Assembly: GCA_958435885.1 (NCBI GenBank)
Contig: CAUBHZ010000033.1
Location: forward strand, 1 to 10,679
Length of the DNA: 10,679 nt
Source of the DNA: an uncultured Intestinimonas sp.
GTDB taxonomy: Bacteria; Bacillota_A; Clostridia; Oscillospirales; Oscillospiraceae
Direction: 5' to 3'
Part shown: positions 5,943 through 10,679 of the stretch, in pieces
How the letters are laid out: every line of letters begins with the position of its first letter
Numbering within the stretch: position 1 is the first letter of the stretch
Position numbers and translations under genes: made by a program
Notes under the pieces: model-generated
What the model saw: only the letters and a program-made list of their open reading frames with translations
The model's database searches: none
What the model was told of the DNA's origin: nothing

Positions 5943-6758
5943 TTAATTTCCGCTCTGATACTGTCCGGCCAGATACCGGCACATCATGATGTGCATGGCA
6001 CTGGACATGCGGTTGAGCTCTTCGATGATATCGCCCCGGGTGTACTTCGCGCCGGTGTGGAAGGCGTTGGCCGCCGCCACTTCCGTCTCGCGCACGTCGG
6101 TGCGCAGCTGGTTGAGCAGCGCGAAGTCCCGTCCCATGGTGTAGTCGGGCAGGACCATGGCCTTGACCCCGAAGAACCGCTGGGGATCGTGGGACTGCTC
6201 CCGCAGCTCGGCGTGGGTGAGTCCGATGATGGTGTCCATCTGGAAGGGCTCATCCAGCACGTCGCAGCGCATCATCTCCCGCAGGATCTTCAGAATGTCC
6301 CCCAGGTCGTCGATGAGAGCCTGGCTGCCGCCCCGGTCATGGATGTCCACCTGAGCCAGGACCACCGCGCTCTGCAGCGAGTCCAGCTTTCCGCGGAACA
6401 GGATCCGGGGATGGTTCTTCACCACCAGCACGTTTCCCACCAGGTGGGTCATATGCTCGGGCTTCTCCATATAGAAGGCGCCTGTCTCATAATCCACGAA
6501 CTTGGGCTTTATCGGCGCCGGCGCGGGCGCGGGTGCGGGCGCTGCCATGGTCACCTCGGGCATGGGCGGCACCTCCGTGGCGACGATCCTGGGCGTGGTC
6601 TGCTGTCCCTCCTTGACGATCTTGATCTTGCGGGACTGCAGATACTCCCGGGCCGCCGGGGTGAGGATCTTGCCTGCCGGCACGACGTAGCACTCGGGCT
6701 CGCTGGCCCGCAGTTCGCACCGAAGAGCGTCCTCCGTGATACATTTCAAGCGCTTCAC
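5943..6758 (-). CDS. eutT: EutT, corrinoid adenosyltransferase, form lacking the enterobacterial metal motif
   Basis: EutT transfers the adenosyl group of ATP to cob(I)alamin, making the AdoCbl that EutBC needs. This 271-residue protein has the EutT core: HPRILFRGKLDSLQSAVVLA (116-135), RCDVLDEPF (164-172), and YTMGRDFALLNQLRTDVRET (206-225). The N-terminal module (about 21-48, VPAGKILTPAAREYLQ) is shared with EutQ/EutT-type proteins. Salmonella EutT has an H-x11-CCxxC metal-binding motif between these two parts. Here that stretch is an Ala/Pro linker (APAPAPAPAP, 73-82) with no CCxxC, as in the Listeria form. The start is a GTG with GGAGG only about 2 bases away, so the real start may be the TTG three codons later. 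The pduS-like product could supply the reduced corrinoid. Confidence 0.9.
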   Translation of the reverse strand: MKRLKCITEDALRCELRASEPECYVVPAGKILTPAAREYLQSRKIKIVKEGQQTTPRIVATEVPPMPEVTMAAPAPAPAPAPIKPKFVDYETGAFYMEKPEHMTHLVGNVLVVKNHPRILFRGKLDSLQSAVVLAQVDIHDRGGSQALIDDLGDILKILREMMRCDVLDEPFQMDTIIGLTHAELREQSHDPQRFFGVKAMVLPDYTMGRDFALLNQLRTDVRETEVAAANAFHTGAKYTRGDIIEELNRMSSAMHIMMCRYLAGQYQSGN

Positions 6759-6781
6759 CCCCTCCGTCGGTAGGTTTGATG

Positions 6782-6793
6782 CGGCTTACGCCG
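6782..6793 (-). other. Small GNRA-loop hairpin after the second eutM copy
   Basis: CGGC and GCCG form a 4-bp stem around a GTAA (GNRA-type) tetraloop, three bases after the eutM stop codon. It is small, so its reality as a functional element is uncertain. Confidence 0.25.
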
Positions 6794-6796
6794 GTC

Positions 6797-7081
6797 TTAC
6801 TTCTCCAGGCTGGGGAGGATGAACTCCACTTCCTCGTGGGGACGGGGGATCACGTGGACGGAAACCAGCTCGCCCACCCGCTCAGCGGCGGCGGCGCCGG
6901 CGTCGGTGGCCGCCTTGACGGCGCCCACATCGCCACGGACCATGACGGTCACCAGACCGCCGCCCACATGGACCTTGCCGATGAGGGTGACGTTGGCGGC
7001 CTTGACCATGGCATCGGCGGCCTCGATGGAGGCGACCAGGCCTTTGGTCTCGATCATACCAAGTGCTTGCATACTAGCCAT
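6797..7081 (-). CDS. eutM: EutM-type hexameric BMC shell protein, second tandem copy
   Basis: This single-BMC-domain (BMC-H) protein of 94 residues forms hexagonal tiles on the facets of the shell. Diagnostic blocks are [20 protein letters not shown], the pore loop VHVGGG (37-42), [15 protein letters not shown], and [10 protein letters not shown]. The protein differs from the neighbouring upstream copy only at residue 3 (Ser for Thr) and in the last few residues. The Escherichia coli pore reads KIGSG where this has HVGGG. AGGAG lies 9 bases before the ATG. A 96-base gap with strong hairpins separates it from the first copy. It could also be named a paralogous EutM2. Confidence 0.95.
   Translation of the reverse strand: MASMQALGMIETKGLVASIEAADAMVKAANVTLIGKVHVGGGLVTVMVRGDVGAVKAATDAGAAAAERVGELVSVHVIPRPHEEVEFILPSLEK
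6936..7033 (-). repeat. 98-bp block identical to 7320-7417 (downstream eutM copy)
   Basis: Within the two eutM genes this central block is identical base for base. The flanks carry about eighteen mismatches that are almost all synonymous. Uneven divergence of this kind suggests either gene conversion or a recent duplication followed by synonymous drift at the ends. Confidence 0.85.
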
Positions 7082-7103
7082 ATTTATACACTCCTATGCC
7101 CAT

Positions 7104-7164
7104 CCGGGCGGCGGTCAGGGGACCGGACGGCTCACGCCGCCCGGCCCCCGCTTCGCCGCAGGGG
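7104..7164 (-). other. Structured spacer between the two eutM genes: competing hairpins
   Basis: In transcript order there is first a 7-bp stem CCCCTGC/GCGGGGG with a hexaloop GGCGAA (7164-7145). Next is a 9-bp stem with one G-U pair and a GTGA (GNRA) tetraloop (7144-7123). The 5' arm of the second stem can instead pair perfectly over 10 bp (CCGGGCGGCG, 7144-7135) with CGCCGCCCGG at 7113-7104, so the two structures exclude each other. No U tract follows. The region ends about 10 bases before the ribosome binding site of the second eutM. Confidence 0.5.
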
Positions 7165-7177
7165 ATGGGGAAAATGG

Positions 7178-7465
7178 TTACTGCTTATCCAGGGAGGGGA
7201 GGATGAACTCCACTTCCTCGTGGGGACGGGGAATGACATGGACGGAGACCAGCTCGCCCACGCGCTCGGCAGCGGCAGCGCCGGCGTCGGTGGCGGCCTT
7301 GACGGCGCCCACGTCACCGCGGACCATGACGGTCACCAGACCGCCGCCCACATGGACCTTGCCGATGAGGGTGACGTTGGCGGCCTTGACCATGGCATCG
7401 GCGGCCTCGATGGAGGCCACGAGACCCTTGGTCTCGATCATGCCAAGTGCTTGCATAGTAGCCAT
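7178..7465 (-). CDS. eutM: EutM-type hexameric BMC shell protein, first tandem copy
   Basis: This 95-residue BMC-H protein is nearly identical to the next gene. It has the typical fold blocks and the [16 protein letters not shown] ending, here finishing DKQ. It carries one of the best ribosome binding sites in the window, AGGAGG 8 bases before the ATG, which fits the large number of EutM copies a shell needs. It follows eutE by 25 bases. At the DNA level its centre is identical to the second copy. Both copies together probably form the bulk facet tiles, possibly as mixed hexamers (inference). Confidence 0.96.
   Translation of the reverse strand: MATMQALGMIETKGLVASIEAADAMVKAANVTLIGKVHVGGGLVTVMVRGDVGAVKAATDAGAAAAERVGELVSVHVIPRPHEEVEFILPSLDKQ
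7320..7417 (-). repeat. 98-bp block identical to 6936-7033 (upstream eutM copy)
   Basis: This is the partner of the identical block in the second eutM gene, offset by 384 bases, in the same orientation. Homologous recombination between them would delete or amplify one gene unit. Confidence 0.85.
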
Positions 7466-7490
7466 AAAAAGTTCCTCCTAAAATTCAGTC

Positions 7491-8975
7491 TTACAGATCC
7501 TTGAGCCGGGCCATGATCTTGCGGACGATATCCTCCACATCGGCCTCGCTCACATCGCTGGTGCGCAGCCGGCAGATACCGTCGGAGCAGTCAGGCAGGT
7601 CGGCGCGGATCTCCTCCAGCTCCTTGAGGCCATAGGCCACCTTGCGGGTATTGAGGAGCTGCATGGGCCCCACATTCTCGCTGGTGGCGGAGCCGCCCAC
7701 GGCGCCGCAGCCCAGGGTGAGGGCGGGCATGAGGCCGGTGGTGCCGCCAATGCCGCCCAGGGCGGAGGGGGTGTTCACCATGATCCGGGAGGCGGGTACC
7801 CGCTTGGCGAAGTAGTCCACCATCTCGTCATTCTTGGTGTGCATGGAGAAGGTGTGGCCGGCGCCCTCGTAGTGGAGGATGGTGCACACCTTGTCGCACA
7901 CGTCCTTGTAATCGGTGCCGGTGAAGAAGGCCAGGATGGGACCCAGCTTCTCGTTGGAGTAGGGATGGCCCCGGCCCACGCCGTCCTCACGGGCCACCAG
8001 GACCCGGGCGGTGGCGGGCACCTTGTCCAGCCCGGCCAGCTTGGCAATGGTCTCCACGCTGCGGCCCACGATCTCAGGATTCATGGTGCCGTTGGCGCGG
8101 AGGATGAACTTGCCCAGCTTCTCACGCTCGGCGTCGTCCAGGAAGTAGGCGCCCTGCTTCTCCATCTCGGCCTTGACCGCGGGAACCATGTCCTCGTCGC
8201 AGATAATGGACTGCTCGGAGGCGCAGATGGTGCCGTTGTCGAAGGTCTTGGAGTCCAGGATGCGCTTGACCGCCAGGGGCAGGTCGCAGGTCTTCTCCAG
8301 GTAGGCGGGGCCGTTGCCCGGGCCCACGCCGATGGCGGGGGTGCCGGAGGAATAGGCCGCGCGGACCATGGCGGAGCCGCCGGTGGCCAGGATCATGGCC
8401 ACATCCCGGTGACGCATCAGGTTGTCGGTGGCCTCCATGGTGGGGATGGTGATGCAGGAGACCAGGTTCTCGTTGCCGCCGGCCTCGGCGATGGCCTGCC
8501 GGATGACCTTGACGGTCTCCATGATGCAGCGCAGGGCCGTGGGGTGGGGGGAGAACACGATGGCGTTGCCCGCCTTGATGGCGATCTCCGCCTTGTAAAG
8601 GGTCGTAGAGGTGGGGTTGGTGGAGGGCACCAGACCGGCAATGACGCCCATGGGCACGGCGATGGTGCGGACCTTCTTCACGTCGTCCCGCTCCAGCTCG
8701 CCCACGGTCTTCATGTCCTTGATGTACTCATAGACACCGCGGCTGCCGAAGATATTCTTGATGATCTTGTCCTCGACCTTGCCGAAGCCGGTATCCTCAT
8801 GGGCCATCTCAGCCAGGCGCCGGGCGTTGCGCACGCCGGCGTCGGCAATGGCACGGACGATGTGGTCCACCTGGGACTGGGTCATACTGGCCAGTTCCTG
8901 CTGGGCCTCCTTCGCCGCCTCCACCAGCTCACGGACCTCTTGCATAGACAGCAGGTCTTTATCGTAAAGCTGCAT
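7491..8975 (-). CDS. eutE: EutE, CoA-acylating acetaldehyde dehydrogenase with a C-terminal encapsulation-like helix
   Basis: EutE oxidises acetaldehyde with NAD and CoA to acetyl-CoA inside the compartment. The 494-residue protein has the aldehyde dehydrogenase fold: PMGVIAGLVPSTNP (108-121), the FSPHP segment (141-145), GVGPGNGPAYLE (216-227), and the catalytic Cys251 in FDNGTICASEQ (245-255). It resembles the AdhE-N-terminal/Firmicutes EutE group rather than enterobacterial EutE. The enterobacterial N-terminal targeting helix is not seen. Instead a linker (463-474) leads to a C-terminal amphipathic helix SEADVEDIVRKIMARLKDL (476-494), likely the cargo-targeting peptide. GAGGAG lies about 10 bases before the ATG. 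It lies between the fusion shell gene and the first eutM. Confidence 0.95.
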   Translation of the reverse strand: MQLYDKDLLSMQEVRELVEAAKEAQQELASMTQSQVDHIVRAIADAGVRNARRLAEMAHEDTGFGKVEDKIIKNIFGSRGVYEYIKDMKTVGELERDDVKKVRTIAVPMGVIAGLVPSTNPTSTTLYKAEIAIKAGNAIVFSPHPTALRCIMETVKVIRQAIAEAGGNENLVSCITIPTMEATDNLMRHRDVAMILATGGSAMVRAAYSSGTPAIGVGPGNGPAYLEKTCDLPLAVKRILDSKTFDNGTICASEQSIICDEDMVPAVKAEMEKQGAYFLDDAEREKLGKFILRANGTMNPEIVGRSVETIAKLAGLDKVPATARVLVAREDGVGRGHPYSNEKLGPILAFFTGTDYKDVCDKVCTILHYEGAGHTFSMHTKNDEMVDYFAKRVPASRIMVNTPSALGGIGGTTGLMPALTLGCGAVGGSATSENVGPMQLLNTRKVAYGLKELEEIRADLPDCSDGICRLRTSDVSEADVEDIVRKIMARLKDL

Positions 8976-9009
8976 TTGATCAACTCTCCTCTTGAGGGAT
9001 GCTTCCCAT

Positions 9010-9024
9010 ATGACATTCCGTCAT
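9010..9024 (-). other. Short hairpin in the spacer before eutE
   Basis: ATGAC and GTCAT form a perfect 5-bp stem with a 5-base loop in the 61-base gap between the fusion shell gene and eutE. It is weak and may be chance. Confidence 0.2.
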
Positions 9025-9036
9025 CTTCAGCGGATC

Positions 9037-9612
9037 TTAACGTCCCCGAAACGCTCGAATGGCCGCCACAAGCTCCTCTTTCTTGGCGAACCGGATCTCC
9101 TTGCGGGTCATGGTGTCCAGGCCCACGCTCCTTGCGACGGAGCGCAGCTTGACCACAGGCATGGCCTCCAGGACCTCATCCGTCAGGTCGGCGAGCTGCA
9201 GGCTCTCCCCTTCCTCCGCCTTTTCCTCCGCCGGGGCCTCCGGCTCCGGCTCGGGCTCAGGCTGGGGGGCGGGGGGCTCGCTCACCGGAGGCTGCTGGAC
9301 CTTCTCCGGCTCCTTGGGGGGCTTGGGAGTGGGCGTGACCGGCGCGGGCGTCGTCAATATGCCCTCGAGCTCCTCATGCGGTCTCGGGATGACGTGCACG
9401 GACACCAGCTCGCCGACCCGCTCCGCCGCGGCCGCACCGGCGTCGACCGCCGCCTTCACGGCGCCGACGTCGCCACGGACCATGACGGTCACCAGGCCGC
9501 CGCCCACGTGTTCCTTACACGTCAGGGTGACATTTGCCGCCTTTACCATGGCGTCGGCGGCCTCGATCGAGGCCACCAGGCCACGGGTTTCGATCATACC
9601 CAAAGCCTTCAT
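9037..9612 (-). CDS. BMC shell protein with Pro/Glu linker and SAP/Rho-N-like C-terminal domain (EutK-like architecture)
   Basis: The 191-residue protein starts with a BMC-H domain (1-86) clearly related to the two EutM copies. Its pore-side segment is TCKEHVGGG (31-39), with Cys32 where they have GKVH. A Pro/Glu-rich linker (88-136) connects to a C-terminal domain (about 143-189). That domain contains [16 protein letters not shown] (151-166) and [12 protein letters not shown] (177-188), the helix-extended loop-helix look of SAP or Rho N-terminal domains, which bind DNA or RNA. Enterobacterial EutK also joins a BMC domain to a nucleic-acid-binding-type domain, but that one is a winged helix. 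This is therefore an analogous arrangement rather than a clear orthologue. GGAGG lies 6 bases before the ATG. It follows eutL by 64 bases containing a hairpin. Confidence 0.88.
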   Translation of the reverse strand: MKALGMIETRGLVASIEAADAMVKAANVTLTCKEHVGGGLVTVMVRGDVGAVKAAVDAGAAAAERVGELVSVHVIPRPHEELEGILTTPAPVTPTPKPPKEPEKVQQPPVSEPPAPQPEPEPEPEAPAEEKAEEGESLQLADLTDEVLEAMPVVKLRSVARSVGLDTMTRKEIRFAKKEELVAAIRAFRGR

Positions 9613-9628
9613 TCAGTACCTCCATCAT

Positions 9629-9647
9629 GGGCCGGCGTTACCGGCCC
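9629..9647 (-). other. GC-rich hairpin between eutL and the fusion shell gene
   Basis: GGGCCGG and CCGGCCC form a 7-bp stem with a 5-base loop, about 5 bases before the ribosome binding site of the downstream gene. No U tract follows, so it is more likely a processing, stability or translation-tuning element than a terminator. Confidence 0.45.
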
Positions 9648-9676
9648 TCTCTTGTGAACGAATCAGGCGATGGGGA

Positions 9677-10327
9677 TCAGTCGATGGGGTTGTCGGCCAC
9701 GAACTCCACAGCGGCGGCGAAGGCGTCGCAGGCGGACTTACAGGCGGACTGGCTGCCGGTGAGCAGACCGCCGCCGAAGTTGGTCTCGCTGGGGGGCGCG
9801 TACAGCACGCACAGACGGACGTCGGCGGCCTTCAGAGCGGCATCGACGCCGTACATGGCCTCCAGAGGAGGAGCAATCAGGTAGGCGATGGCCTCGCCCT
9901 CCTGGATGCCGCAGGCCTCGGACAGGTAGGAGCCGGTCCGGGAGATGCAGTGGGCGTAGTAGACGATGGTGTCGTCCTCGTTGGCGGAGACGAAGTGGCA
10001 CACGTTCTCGATCATGTCCACACAGGCGGCCAGGCCGGCCTTGGCCTCAGCGGGGTTGGGGGCGGCCAGGATGCCGATGATTTCGCCGGCCAGCTTGGTG
10101 TTGGCGTTGGCGGCGCCGCCGTAGAAGCTCTTGGCGTAGGCCACGCGGCAGTCGGCCTTCTTGGTGGCCTCGTCCAGAGCGGTATAGGTCACATCATCGC
10201 AGTCGGCAGTGACCAGAGCCAGGGACTTCTCGCCGGGCTGCAGGCCCAGCTCCTTGGCCATATCAGGAGCCACGTTAGGGATGATCTTCGTGGCCAATAC
10301 GGTTGCTCTTACGGGATCTCTTTTCAT
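9677..10327 (-). CDS. eutL: EutL, trimeric tandem-BMC shell protein with gated pore
   Basis: This 216-residue protein (219 in Escherichia coli) is EutL. It starts with MKRDPVRATVLATKIIPNV and includes KSFYGGAAN (about 86-94), HCISRTGSYLSEACGI and GEAIAYLIAPPLEAMYGVDA. The end has the conserved NFGGGLLTGSQSACKSACDAF stretch. EutL has two permuted BMC domains and forms trimers with a central pore. In studied homologues this pore can open, and ethanolamine has been seen to bind near it. AGGAGG-like sequence lies about 10 bases before the ATG. It is 22 bases downstream of eutC, as in most eut operons. Confidence 0.96.
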   Translation of the reverse strand: MKRDPVRATVLATKIIPNVAPDMAKELGLQPGEKSLALVTADCDDVTYTALDEATKKADCRVAYAKSFYGGAANANTKLAGEIIGILAAPNPAEAKAGLAACVDMIENVCHFVSANEDDTIVYYAHCISRTGSYLSEACGIQEGEAIAYLIAPPLEAMYGVDAALKAADVRLCVLYAPPSETNFGGGLLTGSQSACKSACDAFAAAVEFVADNPID

Positions 10328-10349
10328 GGTAGAATTTCCTCCCTACTCC

Positions 10350-10679
10350 TTACAGTTTCAGATCAGTGCCGCTGGCCTTCTTCTCCAGCATGATCTTGAT
10401 GATGTCGGCGATGTGGGCGCCGGCCTCAGCGGGGATGGTACCATTCCGGTGGATGTTGGAGACCACGGTACGGCGGGCCTCAGGCATACCCACGGTGGCC
10501 TTGTAAGCGATGTAGGCGGACATGGACTCGGCGGTGATGAGGCCGGGACGCTCGCCGATGAGGGTGCAGGTGACCTCGGCGCCGGTGATCTCGGAGATCT
10601 CGTCCATGACGGCCACGCGGCCGAACTTCACGAAGAAGGGGGTGCCCACGTCGATCTTGTAGCTCTCCAGGCCCTGCAG
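10350..10679 (-). CDS. eutC: EutC, ethanolamine ammonia-lyase small subunit, C-terminal 109 residues (5' end outside the window)
   Basis: The reading frame is open to the window edge and covers the last 109 residues of EutC. The clear family blocks are [60 protein letters not shown] and the MLEKKASG ending. With EutB it forms the AdoCbl-dependent lyase that splits ethanolamine into acetaldehyde and ammonia. The small subunit contributes to the cobalamin-binding site. The internal GTG at 10649 is not the real start, since EutC homology continues upstream to the edge. eutB is expected to the right of the window. Confidence 0.96.
   Translation of the reverse strand: MQGLESYKIDVGTPFFVKFGRVAVMDEISEITGAEVTCTLIGERPGLITAESMSAYIAYKATVGMPEARRTVVSNIHRNGTIPAEAGAHIADIIKIMLEKKASGTDLKL

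Noticed and set aside
4854..6773. A 639-residue open frame on the plus strand, antisense to eutJ and eutT
   Set aside because: It is a codon-bias shadow: low-complexity His/Leu/Gly-rich translation with no recognisable motif, fully overlapping two well-supported genes.
7145..7164. Hexaloop hairpin between the eutM genes as an ANTAR target
   Set aside because: The loop GGCGAA has G at position 4 but lacks the conserved A at position 1, and the partner hairpin has a tetraloop. There is no terminator.
6936..7417. Direct repeat as a sign of a mobile element or attachment site
   Set aside because: The repeat is explained by the duplicated eutM coding sequence. No transposase, integrase or terminal inverted repeats are present.
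7839..9152. A 437-residue open frame on the plus strand, antisense to eutE
   Set aside because: It has the same shadow pattern. EutE on the other strand is unambiguous, with its catalytic cysteine and full family length.
10350..10649. Separate small gene starting at GTG 10649
   Set aside because: EutC homology and the open frame continue to the right edge, so the GTG is an internal valine codon of a truncated eutC.

Overview
The window is part of an ethanolamine-utilization (eut) bacterial microcompartment operon. All thirteen supported genes lie on the minus strand and are closely packed. The high GC content (about 60% by eye), strong AGGAGG-type ribosome binding sites, and the Firmicutes-style gene set point to a GC-rich gut clostridium of the Oscillospirales type. 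That gene set includes PduS/PduT homologues inside a eut operon, a EutT without the enterobacterial metal motif, a short EutQ, and a Firmicutes-only eut flavoprotein-like gene. The taxonomic placement is inference.

In transcription order (high to low coordinates) the layout is as follows. The 3' end of eutC (ammonia-lyase small subunit) is cut by the window edge. Next come eutL, a BMC shell protein fused to a SAP/Rho-N-like C-terminal domain, eutE, two almost identical eutM genes, eutT, eutJ, and an uncharacterised eut-associated protein with a flavoprotein-like core. The last genes are eutN, pduS-like, pduT-like, eutH and a short eutQ. A perfect 15-bp stem terminator closes the operon at 172-205. 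A consensus promoter (TTGACA, 18 bp, TATAAT) follows on the same strand. It drives a leader with the hallmarks of a cobalamin riboswitch, which runs off the left edge, so the riboswitch-controlled gene is outside the window.

Functionally, EutH imports ethanolamine and EutBC, with adenosylcobalamin, cleaves it to acetaldehyde and ammonia. EutE turns acetaldehyde into acetyl-CoA inside a shell made of EutL, EutM, EutN, PduT and the fusion shell protein. EutT, EutJ and PduS/PduT serve cofactor supply, enzyme maintenance and electron transfer. No phosphotransacylase (eutD/pduL) or alcohol dehydrogenase (eutG) is present in this stretch.

The points most worth a second look are these. Amphipathic encapsulation-peptide-like helices occur at the EutE C-terminus and at the N-termini of the unknown protein and EutQ. 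A small module is shared by the EutT N-terminus and the unknown protein's C-terminus. The fusion shell protein has a likely nucleic-acid-binding tail. Hairpins sit at the gene boundaries next to shell genes. I found no mobile element, CRISPR array, tRNA or rRNA, and no gene-free stretch longer than about 215 bases.
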